From: XYB1-FULL-44-23 sp964502885
Lineage (GTDB): Bacteria > Patescibacteriota > Microgenomatia > CAZETR01 > Amesbacteraceae
Assembly: GCA_964502885.1 (NCBI GenBank)
Contig: CAZCXU010000003.1
Coordinates: 23,922-87,921 of the forward strand
Length of the DNA: 64,000 bases
Direction: 5' to 3'
This document shows positions 9,401 through 18,955 of the stretch, in pieces. Numbering within the stretch: position 1 is the stretch's first letter; each line of letters starts with the position of its first letter. Below the pieces are notes generated by a model. It was given only the letters and a program-made list of their open reading frames with translations, was not told where the DNA came from and searched no databases. A program made the position numbers and the translations under genes.

Positions 9401-11185
9401 CTATTCTCCCAATCCCAATTTAATTGACCCATACGGATAAGTGTCTTGCACTTTAAAATATTCTGCCGCTATCTTTCGCACCACCGGAGCCGCCACATCC
9501 GACCCCTCACCACCCCCCTCCACCAACACCGTCACTGAAATTTGCGGTTTCTCCACTGGCAAATACGCCGTCAACCAGCCATGTGTCTTCATCTTATTAC
9601 TCACTATGTCCCAATACTCTGCGGTTCCTGTCTTACATGCAATTGTCGGCAACTCTCCCAATGTTGCTTCTGCGTATTCCGAAACCTCCCTGCCCGCTTT
9701 AGCCGCATCGTTCCAATCAAACAATGGATATGCGGTCCCGTCGGTGCTGCATGCGCTGACCATACCCTTCTGCACGATCTCCCAGGTTCCGACAGAAACC
9801 TCAACCTTGTCACAAGGCAAATCTTCCATCCCTTCCTCAAAACGCAATCTCAAAGCACATTTGTAGCCCCTCGTTGCCATCACATTTGTCATTCGATTCA
9901 CCTGAACAGGGGTGGAAAGCACATCGCCTTGCCCAATAGACACAATAAAAGTATCCCCCAAAAACCACTTTTCCCTTTTTGTTTCCATCTTCCAAGCAGG
10001 TACCGGAAGCAAGCCCTCGACCTCTCCCGGTAAATCAATTCCCGTCTTTTCTGCAAAGCCCACCCGCCGTGACCAATCCGCCAGTATTTCCGGACCCATC
10101 ATCTCTCCAATTTTATAAAAAAAGGTATCTGTAGATCTGGCAATAGCCCTCGCAAAGCCAATCTGCCCCTCAGTAGCATGTCGCTTGGTAAACAGCCAGT
10201 TGTAATACTCATATATACCTATTCGAATCACCCCCTCATCCAAAAAAGTAAACCCCGGCTTCACTTTGCCGGATTCTATAGCAGCAATAGTCGTCGCCAT
10301 TTTAAATGTCGACCCTGGCGGATACACTCCTCCGATAGACCTGTCAAACAGTGGTAAATTCTTATCTGTAAGAACTCGTGCCAATTTCCCTTCATCCACT
10401 CCTGGATCCGCAAACAAGTTCGGGTCAAAATTTGGCACAGTCACCAATGCCACAACAGTTCCCGTACCAGGCTCTGACACCACTGCCGCCCCTTTCTTCC
10501 CCTTCAGTGCATCGTAAGCGGTTTGCTGAATTTCCACATCCAATCCCAACCTCAAATCCGTTCCTGATTTGGGTAACTGTGTCCCCAACTCCCGCACCAG
10601 ATTACCCTGGTTATCCACCTCCACCAGTTTTCCACCATCCACTCCTCGCAGTTTTTCCTCATACACCATCTCCAACCCTGCCCGCCCAATCGTATCCCCA
10701 ACTTCATATTTACCTCCTTGCTCCTTTAGTAGCCCCACCTCATCCTCTTTCACTTCGCCCAGGTATCCAACTACATTTCCCATAATTTCTCCATGCGGAT
10801 ATGTCCGCACCCACTCCGTTCGCACCCCCAGCCCATCTTTCTTTTCTACGGCCTTATTGTCTGCAAGTACCACCCCGTTTCTATCCAAAATTCTGCCCCT
10901 CGCCGCCGGCAAACGCACTTTTTTCACCCGATTTTCGTCCGAAAATACTTTGTACCTCGCCCCATATACGACCTGCAACGTCACCAACCGAAACACCAAC
11001 ACTCCAAGCCCTAGAACTACTCCCAGCCACACCAGCCACCCCCGACGAAAATCCCGCTGTGGAGTATCATCTATCCGCGTCCGTCGCGACATACTGTCAG
11101 CTATCACAAAATCTCCGAAACCCACCCCCGGACGAAACCTTTTCCGCATACCTAAAAATACCACATTCCATTTAGATGTACCCAT
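9401..11185 (-). CDS. mrdA: penicillin-binding protein 2-type transpeptidase
   Basis: Cross-links peptidoglycan during cell elongation. 594 residues. A basic N-terminus and one membrane helix (residues 50-72) precede the dimerisation domain (RGRILDRNG at 97-105). The transpeptidase domain has SxxK in PPGSTFKMA (Ser292, Lys295), the second motif as STD (351-353) and KTG at 518-520. The gene precedes no rodA here but follows mreB, its usual partner in the elongasome, by 111 nt. Translation might begin at the internal ATG at 11092, which would remove a 31-residue extension; the first ATG has a weak AGGTTGA site. Confidence 0.92.
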   Translation of the reverse strand: MGTSKWNVVFLGMRKRFRPGVGFGDFVIADSMSRRTRIDDTPQRDFRRGWLVWLGVVLGLGVLVFRLVTLQVVYGARYKVFSDENRVKKVRLPAARGRILDRNGVVLADNKAVEKKDGLGVRTEWVRTYPHGEIMGNVVGYLGEVKEDEVGLLKEQGGKYEVGDTIGRAGLEMVYEEKLRGVDGGKLVEVDNQGNLVRELGTQLPKSGTDLRLGLDVEIQQTAYDALKGKKGAAVVSEPGTGTVVALVTVPNFDPNLFADPGVDEGKLARVLTDKNLPLFDRSIGGVYPPGSTFKMATTIAAIESGKVKPGFTFLDEGVIRIGIYEYYNWLFTKRHATEGQIGFARAIARSTDTFFYKIGEMMGPEILADWSRRVGFAEKTGIDLPGEVEGLLPVPAWKMETKREKWFLGDTFIVSIGQGDVLSTPVQVNRMTNVMATRGYKCALRLRFEEGMEDLPCDKVEVSVGTWEIVQKGMVSACSTDGTAYPLFDWNDAAKAGREVSEYAEATLGELPTIACKTGTAEYWDIVSNKMKTHGWLTAYLPVEKPQISVTVLVEGGGEGSDVAAPVVRKIAAEYFKVQDTYPYGSIKLGLGE

Positions 11186-11296
11186 TCAACCTGACTACAG
11201 TGTTCACATGTGAGGTGCAACTAGTTTTCGCAACTCAACATAGACAGTCAACCTTAATTAATAATGCACGCCCTTCGCTGAGCGAGAATGCAGATT

Positions 11297-12379
11297 TTAT
11301 CTCAACCCACCCACCACTCTCACCCGCTTCAACAATTCTTCGTCTTCCAGCACTCGTCCACAACCTCGCACCACAGCCGTCATCGGGTCCTCTGTGATCA
11401 CTACCGGCATTCGCGTGTCTTCCGTCATCAATCTGTCGATTCCCGGAATCAACGATCCGCCTCCAGCCATCACGATCCCTCTTTCCAGAATATCCGCGAC
11501 AAGTTCCGGAGGCGTCTCCTCAATTAGTTCCGCAGCTGCAGCTGTAATTTGTCGAAGTACCGGCAGCATCGCTTCCCGCACTTCATCCGACGAAATTTTC
11601 AAGCTTCTCGGCAACCCCGTCTCCAAATCTCGACCCCGCACCACCATCATTCGCGTGCGCGTGCGCGAATCATCTGGCTCTCCAGTCACCGCAAACGCCG
11701 CCGGATGTGCATTCCCCAGTGTAATTTTCACCTCTTCAGCCGTCCGTTCACCCAAAAGCACGTTGTATTTCAACCGCACATATTGAATTATGGATTCATC
11801 CAATTCATCTCCTGCCACTCGAATAGACTTATTCTGAACCACACCCCCTAGAGAAATAACCGCCATCTCTGACGTCCCCCCACCAATATCTATTACCATC
11901 ACCCCCCCGGCATCAGCAATAGGTAAGTTCGCGCCAATTGCCGCTGCCATCGGCTCCTCAATCAGATAGCACTTACGCGCCCCTGCAGACAAAGCCGCCT
12001 CCTGCACCGCCCGTCTTTCCACCTCAGTGACTCCCGACGGTATTCCCACTACCACCCGCGGCCTAGGCACTCGCGGGATCAACCGACCTGACTCATGTAC
12101 CATCAATATATAGTGCTTCAGCATTGCTTCAGTCGCATCAAAATCCGCAATTACGCCATCTTTAAGCGGCCGCAACGCTTCAATAGTAGCCGGAGTTCGT
12201 CCCAGCATTTTCTTTGCCTCCTCGCCTATAGCCAACACTTGTTTCGTCTTTCTGTGCCGGGCCACTACAGATGGCTCCCTGATCAAAATTCCCTTCCCCT
12301 TTACATGCACTAAAGTATTCGCTGTTCCCAGGTCGATACCCACATCATGCGATAGTAAGCCTAAAAAATAATCAATCAT
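11297..12379 (-). CDS. mreB: rod shape-determining protein MreB (copy 1)
   Basis: Actin-like ATPase that guides lateral wall synthesis. 360 residues. The phosphate-1 loop HDVGIDLGTANTLVHVKGKG is at 11-30, followed by the typical IREPSVVA. Later VMVIDIGGGTSEMAVISLGG marks phosphate loop 2 and MAGGGSLIPGIDRLM the adenosine motif. It lies upstream of PBP2 on the same strand. A second MreB is encoded at 44300-45304; this copy has the longer N-terminus (MIDYFLGLLSHD), which could act as a membrane-binding amphipathic helix. Confidence 0.94.
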   Translation of the reverse strand: MIDYFLGLLSHDVGIDLGTANTLVHVKGKGILIREPSVVARHRKTKQVLAIGEEAKKMLGRTPATIEALRPLKDGVIADFDATEAMLKHYILMVHESGRLIPRVPRPRVVVGIPSGVTEVERRAVQEAALSAGARKCYLIEEPMAAAIGANLPIADAGGVMVIDIGGGTSEMAVISLGGVVQNKSIRVAGDELDESIIQYVRLKYNVLLGERTAEEVKITLGNAHPAAFAVTGEPDDSRTRTRMMVVRGRDLETGLPRSLKISSDEVREAMLPVLRQITAAAAELIEETPPELVADILERGIVMAGGGSLIPGIDRLMTEDTRMPVVITEDPMTAVVRGCGRVLEDEELLKRVRVVGGLR

Positions 12380-12403
12380 CCTAAGAAAGCTTAATACCTC
12401 AAT

Positions 12404-12432
12404 TTGACAAATAACACAAGAGCCGCTAATTT
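12404..12432 (+). promoter_or_regulatory. sigma70-type promoter for the gene at 12465
   Basis: TTGACA at 12404-12409, a 17-nt spacer, and TAATTT at 12427-12432. Start of transcription would be near 12440, leaving a leader of about 25 nt before the TTG start at 12465. Confidence 0.6.
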
Positions 12433-12464
12433 AGATTCTCGCTCATATATACAAATTAAAAAAG

Positions 12465-12812
12465 TTGGCAATAGAATCTCCCTCAGATATCAGAATTCAC
12501 CGAAATCCGGAGTTTTGTGAGGGCAATCAATACAGCCTCTTCATACAAGTTCCCGGGGGTAAACGACATACAATACTGGTAGTTTGGGGATTAACAGATC
12601 GTGTTGGAAATCCGACGCACGTCTCCCTCTTTGAACTCGCTATTGATTCTGGACACCTTTCCGGAGATCAAGAGCCAACAGGAGGCGGCACTCTCGATCT
12701 GAACACCTACGAAATCTTCGGATCACTGCACTATGGCCAAGCTGACGCCGACGTCCAAGACAAATTTGCCAATTTTATGCGACGAAAAACTCCAGACGCG
12801 GATTGTAGATAA
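12465..12812 (+). CDS. hypothetical protein
   Basis: 115 residues from a TTG start; no upstream in-frame ATG exists, and a good promoter lies just upstream. The sequence looks like a compact beta-rich cytosolic domain (YSLFIQVPGGKRHTILVVWG near 23-42; GTLDLNTYEIFGSLHYG near 75-91), with no signal peptide or membrane helix. It stands alone between mreB (divergent) and the nucleotidyltransferase gene (convergent, 4 nt apart). Family not recognised. Confidence 0.5.
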   Translation: MAIESPSDIRIHRNPEFCEGNQYSLFIQVPGGKRHTILVVWGLTDRVGNPTHVSLFELAIDSGHLSGDQEPTGGGTLDLNTYEIFGSLHYGQADADVQDKFANFMRRKTPDADCR

Positions 12813-12816
12813 AAAT

Positions 12817-13194
12817 TCACTTGAGATTATTTAATACTTTCAAATCTACCGGAGAAGCTTCACCAAATCTTAATCGCTCTCTCGCCTCACTTCTGCCAAT
12901 CACATCAATATCTATTTGAGAACCCCTTAATTTCTCTGCAAGTGCCACCCTGAGTTCATCTTGCTGCTGATCTGGGACACTATCTGCTACGACCAAGGTC
13001 AAATCCATATCACTGGACCCCACCCCACGACGATACTTTGCCCCCGGCACTCTTCCCTCTTCCGACCTACTTCCCTGCAACAACAACCCCTCGATCTGCC
13101 CGTCAGCCCCCGGAACTTTCTTAATCGCATCACGCAGCCTGCTGTAAGCTACAGACTCATCGACCCTCTCACCCCGTCCAACTTTGTCTTCCAT
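12817..13194 (-). CDS. MNT-type nucleotidyltransferase domain protein
   Basis: 125 residues. The nucleotidyltransferase signature is visible: LLLQGSRSEEG (37-47) as the GS-x-x-R element, GVGSSDMDLTLVV (56-69) as the D-x-D metal site, and SQIDIDVIG (91-99) as the third acidic strand. Small stand-alone enzymes of this type (MNT/KNT fold) transfer NMP groups and often pair with a HEPN partner, which I do not see here. Substrate unknown. Confidence 0.7.
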   Translation of the reverse strand: MEDKVGRGERVDESVAYSRLRDAIKKVPGADGQIEGLLLQGSRSEEGRVPGAKYRRGVGSSDMDLTLVVADSVPDQQQDELRVALAEKLRGSQIDIDVIGRSEARERLRFGEASPVDLKVLNNLK

Positions 13195-13286
13195 AATATA
13201 TTAGTAGTTCAATATAACAGTATCTGCCTCATTGACAAGATTCAAGTTCCACAAATAAAATACATTTATACAATCATCTTTGACCA

Positions 13287-14111
13287 ATGTTTGACCCCAA
13301 TAGTAGCCCAGATTTGGAATTTTCTCCTCAACATGCTCCAAATTCTCAAGTAGAAAAAAAACTTTCAAAGGCTCACGGCAAGTCAGTGGGAAATTTTTTT
13401 AGTGGCATCTTCGGAGGAGCATCGGGCCACACGTCAAGTGGCCACGAAGGCCAAGGGTATATTTCTGGATACAACCCAAATAACCCATCAGACGTGCAAG
13501 CCTACGCCGATCGGTATTTCGCAGGAGACACAGCCAAAGCCCACACTGCACTTTCCAATGCTGCCCACTCATCACACGATTCCGGCGGCTCAGCACAAGA
13601 ATCACGTTATTACGACCCGTTCAACTCTCAGGACGTAAAAGACTATGCAAGCGCACACGGAATATCTCACGTAGAAGCCAGAGCAGATTTACTGCATCAG
13701 CAATCACAGGATCACAATAATGGATCATCACCCGGCGGAGGCAGAGGCCAGGACCAACGTCAGCCGGATGAGTTTCGTGATAGCCGTCAGGCAGCCACCC
13801 GGGGATCATTAGGAAGAGGTGCAACAATGGCAGCCTTCAGAGGTGGAGTCTTCGATGAAGAGGAAGGTTCCAGAAGCTCGGGAAGACGCGGAGACCAAAT
13901 ACATGGCAGTAGGCGCACAACAGGCAGTTCAGACTGGGGCACACACCCCAAATACAATCACGACTCCTCCGGAAGAGACGACAGCTCAGGTCATGGTGGC
14001 GAAACATATCATCTAGGTGATTCAGTTTCAGGTCCAAACGTACCAACCGACGCAGGCACACATGTGGAATACGACGGTTTCGGTGGTTTCATAGTAGTCC
14101 CAGACAAATAA
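13287..14111 (+). CDS. low-complexity Gly/Ser/His-rich hypothetical protein
   Basis: 274 residues, mostly disordered in appearance: rich in G, S, H, D and R with stretches such as SSGHEGQGYISGYN and GGGRGQDQRQPDEFRD. Two copies of a short DPFNSQDVKDYAS / NPNNPSDVQAYAD motif (near 70 and 110) are the only repeated elements. No signal peptide or membrane helix. A candidate promoter (TTGACA, 18-nt spacer, TAAAAT) lies about 30-55 nt upstream. Family and function unknown; consistent reading frame and the repeated motif support it being coding. Confidence 0.6.
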   Translation: MFDPNSSPDLEFSPQHAPNSQVEKKLSKAHGKSVGNFFSGIFGGASGHTSSGHEGQGYISGYNPNNPSDVQAYADRYFAGDTAKAHTALSNAAHSSHDSGGSAQESRYYDPFNSQDVKDYASAHGISHVEARADLLHQQSQDHNNGSSPGGGRGQDQRQPDEFRDSRQAATRGSLGRGATMAAFRGGVFDEEEGSRSSGRRGDQIHGSRRTTGSSDWGTHPKYNHDSSGRDDSSGHGGETYHLGDSVSGPNVPTDAGTHVEYDGFGGFIVVPDK

Positions 14112-14144
14112 CAACAACCCATACAAATCTTCTTAGCCCACTGT

Positions 14145-15038
14145 CTACTTCATCCCTTTCAACCACTCCGTAAACTCTTTCCCCAAACCTGGATGTTCCA
14201 TAGCCATAATGACCGACGTCTTCATATATTCCAAGGGCGTCCCCGCATCCCTATATACACCGCCCACAATGTCTTTCGCCAAAGCGCGTTTTCCATCAGC
14301 CAGCATCAACTTCAGCGCATCGTTGTACCATAATTCCTCTCCTGGCTTAAGAATGCTCTTTGCCTTCTCCATATAGTCAAACACATCAGGAGTAAACAAA
14401 AATCCCGTCACATTAGCCATATCTGATGGTGCCTTTTCTTTTCCTGGTTTTTCAATTACGGTTTTAATATCAATTAACCCGGGTTCCAACTCATCCCCAC
14501 CCACAAATCCAAACCTCTTATAATCTTCATCATTCCTGGCTCTTATTGATGCCATCACCGAACAGCCAAATTTCTCATAGGTACTTATCAGCTGCTGAAA
14601 CATATTCTCCCCTGTCGTTTGTATAAACTCATCCCCCCATGTATATATAAACGGCTCTTCATCAATCAAATTCCGCACATTCAAAAGCGGAGTCCCATTT
14701 CCGTAGGGACCCTTTTGTCGCACATACACAAAGTTTGCCATCTCGGCAATCTTGTTTACCATATCTATATACGGCTTCTTTTTTTCTCCTCCTAAAAGCA
14801 AATTCTCAATAAGATCTCCGTGTGCCCTATCGAAATGGTCCTCAATAGACCTTTCATAATAGTTCGTCACGATAATAATGTCTTTTATCCCCGCATCTAC
14901 CAAGTTTTCTGCAATGTATTGAATGACCGGCTTGTCCACTAAAGGCAGCATCTGTTTAGGCATAGCTTTCGTCTGCGGTAAAAACCTCGTAGCAAACCCC
15001 GCCACCGGAATCACAGCCTTAGTCACCTTATTTGTCAT
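14145..15038 (-). CDS. galU: UTP-glucose-1-phosphate uridylyltransferase
   Basis: Makes UDP-glucose from UTP and glucose-1-phosphate. 297 residues, the usual length. Nucleotide-binding start AVIPVAGFATRFLPQTKAMP (residues 8-27), then KQMLPLVDKPVIQYI, YVRQKGPYGNGTPLL near 99 and VIEKPGKEKAPS near 190 are typical of bacterial GalU. Upstream lie TTGAAA and TAGGAT with the ATG 9 nt after the -10 box, so the mRNA is probably nearly leaderless. Confidence 0.93.
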   Translation of the reverse strand: MTNKVTKAVIPVAGFATRFLPQTKAMPKQMLPLVDKPVIQYIAENLVDAGIKDIIIVTNYYERSIEDHFDRAHGDLIENLLLGGEKKKPYIDMVNKIAEMANFVYVRQKGPYGNGTPLLNVRNLIDEEPFIYTWGDEFIQTTGENMFQQLISTYEKFGCSVMASIRARNDEDYKRFGFVGGDELEPGLIDIKTVIEKPGKEKAPSDMANVTGFLFTPDVFDYMEKAKSILKPGEELWYNDALKLMLADGKRALAKDIVGGVYRDAGTPLEYMKTSVIMAMEHPGLGKEFTEWLKGMK

Positions 15039-15096
15039 GTACCGTACATCCTACCCCCACCCACAGCCATTTTTCAACCCCTACCCCGGCACCAGC

Positions 15097-15124
15097 TTGT
15101 ATTTGATAATTAACCCTATATACT
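15097..15124 (+). promoter_or_regulatory. promoter giving a leaderless mRNA for 15132
   Basis: TTGTAT at 15097-15102, a 16-nt spacer, TATACT at 15119-15124, then exactly 7 nt to the ATG at 15132. Transcription should start at or next to the A of the start codon. Confidence 0.6.
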
Positions 15125-15131
15125 AAAGGCC

Positions 15132-15401
15132 ATGTCCCAGGAAACCGAAAAAATACCTAAAACAGCTGAAGATCTTGCATTGGAAATTCTCAACCGGGCA
15201 ACTGGATTTGATCCAGAAAAACCAACCGTCACAATCGCGACAACTGATCCAAAAGCAATGGCCAGAGAGTTTTTTTCCCAGGTTGGCACTGGACCAGCTG
15301 TTGAGAAGGTAGCCAGAGAAATGTTAGGCGCAACCGACAAGGAAATAATCGAAGTAAAAACCTCGCTCCCCCCCCCAACAAAATCAAACAAATCTCAATA
15401 G
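15132..15401 (+). CDS. small hypothetical protein
   Basis: 89 residues, hydrophilic, predicted helical (AEDLALEILNRATGFDP; KAMAREFFSQVGTGPAVEKV). No signal or membrane segment; the tail is Pro/Lys rich. The strand choice rests on a good promoter whose -10 box ends 7 nt before the ATG. It ends 4 nt from the convergent Tat-signal gene. Family not recognised. Confidence 0.5.
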   Translation: MSQETEKIPKTAEDLALEILNRATGFDPEKPTVTIATTDPKAMAREFFSQVGTGPAVEKVAREMLGATDKEIIEVKTSLPPPTKSNKSQ

Positions 15402-15405
15402 ACTT

Positions 15406-16296
15406 CTAGCCCGCAAGAACTTTCTTACCCCCCGCCAGCACCAACGCCACCGCAGCACCAACCGCCCCCCACGCGACAATCGTCCCCATGGCTTTAGCTG
15501 CTTCTTCGGAAGGCTGCTCCGCTTCGGCAGGAATTGGCACAGCCACAGGAACTTTCTCACCGTTATCCTCACATTTCACTTCCGGACACGCATCCACTCC
15601 GGTCAAAAGCTTAATCGCGTTTGCATAGTAGCCAGCCAACAGTTCCGGATCTGAAGTTGGCTGTTCATTATAGTTTTTATTGCACCAATCCGTAGGAGAT
15701 TTATCGGGAAAACCAAACGATGTACCAACAGTTGCGGTGGGCAAAATCACGATTCTCCTCACTCCATCCATAACTACCCATAAGTACAAAACTGCATTAA
15801 CATCCCCTTTCTTGGAAATGAATTCTTTAGCAAAGGCAGACTCTATGGTCAAAGAAGAAGCTTCCCCCGTCATTCGAGCCACCAGCTCGGACATCAGCTT
15901 TTCCGGGTTCTGACAATGTTGGAACTTCTCCGGCTTACCTTCAGCTATATCATCTTTCAGCCTGTCCAATATATGTTTCTTCATATTTTCAGCATACGGC
16001 GTTCCCACCCCAATCGCCAAAACTGGTACAGCACCCCCCCCATACCGCGAATAATCTTCCCTGAGCTTAAGGAGTAAAGCAGCTTTATCCTTTGGTTGAA
16101 CCTCCCCCATCCCCGCCGCCGGCTGATACGAAGCCAGCTCTTCTGGAGTCATCGGTACTTCCCCACCCTCAAAATAATGGGCCGCCGCCTCAGCTAATGG
16201 GACATTCCTAAGCGCCAGAGCCCCCGCCGCCACCGCAGTTCCCCGCAAAAAACTCCTTCGTGAAATTCTCCTATCGCCCGCCTTCAGTAATTCCAT
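15406..16296 (-). CDS. Tat-signal exported protein with C-terminal membrane anchor
   Basis: 296 residues. The N-terminus has a twin-arginine signal, ISRRSFLRGTAVAAGALALR (residues 11-30), followed by an Ala-rich stretch ending in AEAAAHY. The body (about 35-240) has four cysteines in NCQNP-type and CPEVKC contexts that may pair or bind metal. The C-terminus is one hydrophobic helix (IVAWGAVGAAVALVLAGG) and a short basic tail, so the mature protein probably sits outside with a C-terminal anchor. Function unknown. A second Tat-signal protein is at 51315-52664; no tatA/tatC is in the window. Confidence 0.7.
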   Translation of the reverse strand: MELLKAGDRRISRRSFLRGTAVAAGALALRNVPLAEAAAHYFEGGEVPMTPEELASYQPAAGMGEVQPKDKAALLLKLREDYSRYGGGAVPVLAIGVGTPYAENMKKHILDRLKDDIAEGKPEKFQHCQNPEKLMSELVARMTGEASSLTIESAFAKEFISKKGDVNAVLYLWVVMDGVRRIVILPTATVGTSFGFPDKSPTDWCNKNYNEQPTSDPELLAGYYANAIKLLTGVDACPEVKCEDNGEKVPVAVPIPAEAEQPSEEAAKAMGTIVAWGAVGAAVALVLAGGKKVLAG

Positions 16297-16302
16297 CTCT
16301 GG

Positions 16303-16332
16303 ATTTTATTATAGGCCTCATTTATTTGTCAA
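16303..16332 (-). promoter_or_regulatory. promoter for the Tat-signal gene
   Basis: Read on the minus strand: TTGACA (16332-16327), an 18-nt spacer, TAAAAT (16308-16303), then 6 nt to the ATG at 16296. Leaderless or nearly so. Confidence 0.6.
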
Positions 16333-16389
16333 GTGTCATGGAATCAAGTTAGCCTACAAAACGGATTAGTTCTATTGCCCAAAGACAAG

Positions 16390-16911
16390 CTATAACAATT
16401 TGCCATAGCTAAATTTTCCCAACTCTCCCTCCATATCCGAATAAATCTTCCCCGCCAGCTTCCCTCCCGCAATAAAATCTTCCTGTGTCACATCAGCCAA
16501 ACAAAACTCCGGCATCTCAAATGCCTGCATTTCTTCAATTGATGGGAATTCAAAGTCAACCAAAACCAAACCTGTCAAATCTCCAGTAAACACATCAATT
16601 TCAGCTTTATATCGCATATAAGGGTAGAAAAACCTTCTTTTAGTGACCCTCTTTCCCTTGACAGTTGCAAGTCCCGCAAATTCAGCCTCCGTTAAGGGGA
16701 TCGTCATCTCAGTATGTTGTGAAGCGTCAGTCGTATCGAGTTGAATTTTCTTGGTAATTTCATATCGAGCGCCCCTTTTGCGAATCCGTAGCGTCGGAAA
16801 ATCCATTGCTTCCGGCACATAGATATCTACCAGATCAACATATTCGCAATCAAACATTCCCTCTGGTAGAGATTTTGCCAAATACGTCCTTTCCAATTCC
16901 AACTGCCCCAT
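16390..16911 (-). CDS. CYTH-domain protein
   Basis: 173 residues. The N-terminal strand LELERTYLA (residues 3-11) corresponds to the ExExK-type entry of the CYTH/triphosphate tunnel fold; RIRKRGARYEITKK (42-55), RYKAEIDVF (100-108) and LVLVDFEFPS (116-125) supply the alternating basic and acidic strands expected of the tunnel. Family members bind triphosphates (adenylate cyclase class IV, thiamine triphosphatase, inorganic triphosphatase). Which substrate applies cannot be said. The first strand lacks the final lysine of ExExK. Confidence 0.75.
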   Translation of the reverse strand: MGQLELERTYLAKSLPEGMFDCEYVDLVDIYVPEAMDFPTLRIRKRGARYEITKKIQLDTTDASQHTEMTIPLTEAEFAGLATVKGKRVTKRRFFYPYMRYKAEIDVFTGDLTGLVLVDFEFPSIEEMQAFEMPEFCLADVTQEDFIAGGKLAGKIYSDMEGELGKFSYGKLL

Positions 16912-16943
16912 TCTCCAATTCTACCTCATGTTAAACTTTTCTC

Positions 16944-18917
16944 ATGCATTGGCCATCAAAGCTGATCCGCCTGTCATTCCACCTCATTTTCTTTCTGATT
17001 CCATTCATTTTCCTCCCCAACACTACCGAGTTATTCGAATTCAATAAAATGATTCTGACTTATTGGCTCTCTCTGATCATTTCTGTCACCTGGATCCTCG
17101 ACATGGTGTATCAAAAGCGCTTTATCTTCCGCCGTACACTTCCGGATATACCTATTATTTTTTTCCTGGCCGTCCAGCTTCTCAGTCTTATCTACTCCAT
17201 TGATCCGCAAACTTCGCTGTACGGCTACTACAGCCGTTTCAACGGCGGTTTTCTCTCTCTGGCCAGCTACGCCGTCCTTTATTGGGCGGCTGCCACTTAT
17301 TTGGATTTCAAAAGTACAGTTTCACTACTGCAAACCGCTCTGTGGACTGCCATCCCGATTTCTCTCTACGGGATTGCCGAACATTTTGGCATAGACTCGA
17401 AGTTGTGGGTGCAGGATGTCCAAAACCGGGTTTTTTCCACCCTGGGTCAACCAAACTGGTTAGCGTCATACCTGATTGCACTTATATTTCTTCCGCTTGC
17501 TCATATTTTCTCCCACCCCAAAACAAAAATAACCCGCTATCTGATTTTTGCAATTCTCTTTCTGACTCTCATTTATACAAAATCTCGATCAGGGCTGCTT
17601 GCTTTCGGCATCAGCTCACTAGTTTTCTTCGCATATGTTTTTCTCAAAAAAAGAATCGGCCACTTTTCGTTTTCAAAACTCTCAGTCACTGGATTAATCG
17701 TCATCCTCCCCATACTAATCTTTGCCAATCCTTTACGAGACCTCTTTATCTCTACCTCCCCCGTGCTCACTCCAGGAAAAATTGATGGGCCCGCTCTCGA
17801 CGTCGGCGGTACTGAATCCGGAGCCATCCGCAAGATTGTTTGGAAAGGCAGTCTGGATATCTGGCGCGCTTCGCCAAAAAACTTTTGGCTGGGAAGCGGG
17901 CCCGAAACCTTTGGCCTGATCTATTATCTTTATAGACCACTCGAGCATAACCACACCTCTGAATGGGATCTTCTCTACAACAAGGCTCACAACGAGTTTC
18001 TCAACTATTTGTCTACCACCGGCATTCTCGGCCTATCTTCATATCTCTGTCTCCTGTTTGCATTTTTGGTGCAAATGATTCGCTCATTATCTAGCGCACC
18101 AAATGACTCACAGCCTCTCACCCGACTCGCTCTACTTGTTGGCTGGCTGACTATTCCTATCACCAATTTCTGGGGTTTTTCGGTCGTCATAGTTCAAGTC
18201 CTGATGTTTGTAATCCCGGCGTTAACGCTTCACTTACAAAACCAATCAGTCTCCCCCGCCCTTCCCCGCACCAAGTACCAGACTTCTCTGTTCACAACCG
18301 CCATCACCCTCGGCGCTCTGGGAGTGTTTTTGTATTTCTCTCTGGCAATTTTTCAATATTGGCTGGCAGACACCAAACTTGCATCAGGACAAAATTCCCT
18401 CCGCGCTTTTACCATGACCCAAAAACCTGAATATGTTGCTTTGGCGTATCAGGACCTGCAGTCAGCCTTTGAACTTAACCCCCACGAACCTGCTATATCA
18501 GCTGAATACGCTTTTGCTTCTGCCTACCTGTCTGTATTTACTGAAACTACAGACGCTACTTCTTCGGCAACATTGTCCCAAAAAACCAAGCTATTGGCAG
18601 AACTAACCATCTCCCGCAGTCCACAAAACCCAAGCACCTACAAGCAAGCGGCCAAATCTCTGACTCTACTGGGAACCATCAGCCCTGACAATTTTGACAC
18701 CGCAATCAGCTATCTGAACGAAGCGCAAAAACTCTCTCCCACCGACCCACGGGTAATTCACAATTTGGGAATATTGTACAAATACAAGGGCGACACACTC
18801 ACGGCCCAAAAGTTCTTTAACCATGCTTTGCAACTCAAACCTGACTACCCCGAACCAAAAAATCAGCTGGAGCAGATAGCCTCCGAAGTAGCCAAAAAAG
18901 ATTTCCCCAAACGATAA
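16944..18917 (+). CDS. O-antigen-ligase-like membrane protein with C-terminal TPR repeats
   Basis: 657 residues. About ten to twelve hydrophobic helices fill residues 1-480. A large outside loop between helices contains the region near 285-355 with conserved-looking LGSGPETF and HNEFLNYLSTTGILG, typical of the Wzy/WaaL O-antigen ligase family. The last 150 residues form TPR-like helix pairs (IHNLGILYKYKGDTLTAQKF). Such proteins join glycan chains to a lipid or protein acceptor at the cell surface; acceptor unknown. TAAACT ends 6 nt before the ATG, suggesting a leaderless mRNA. Confidence 0.8.
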   Translation: MHWPSKLIRLSFHLIFFLIPFIFLPNTTELFEFNKMILTYWLSLIISVTWILDMVYQKRFIFRRTLPDIPIIFFLAVQLLSLIYSIDPQTSLYGYYSRFNGGFLSLASYAVLYWAAATYLDFKSTVSLLQTALWTAIPISLYGIAEHFGIDSKLWVQDVQNRVFSTLGQPNWLASYLIALIFLPLAHIFSHPKTKITRYLIFAILFLTLIYTKSRSGLLAFGISSLVFFAYVFLKKRIGHFSFSKLSVTGLIVILPILIFANPLRDLFISTSPVLTPGKIDGPALDVGGTESGAIRKIVWKGSLDIWRASPKNFWLGSGPETFGLIYYLYRPLEHNHTSEWDLLYNKAHNEFLNYLSTTGILGLSSYLCLLFAFLVQMIRSLSSAPNDSQPLTRLALLVGWLTIPITNFWGFSVVIVQVLMFVIPALTLHLQNQSVSPALPRTKYQTSLFTTAITLGALGVFLYFSLAIFQYWLADTKLASGQNSLRAFTMTQKPEYVALAYQDLQSAFELNPHEPAISAEYAFASAYLSVFTETTDATSSATLSQKTKLLAELTISRSPQNPSTYKQAAKSLTLLGTISPDNFDTAISYLNEAQKLSPTDPRVIHNLGILYKYKGDTLTAQKFFNHALQLKPDYPEPKNQLEQIASEVAKKDFPKR

Positions 18918-18955
18918 AAATACACCTTGATCACCATTTCCTGTAAAATTGGTCC

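Noticed and set aside
15116..15391. Minus-strand open frame opposite 15132-15401
   Set aside because: The plus-strand frame has a promoter placed exactly for a leaderless start; the minus frame has none.
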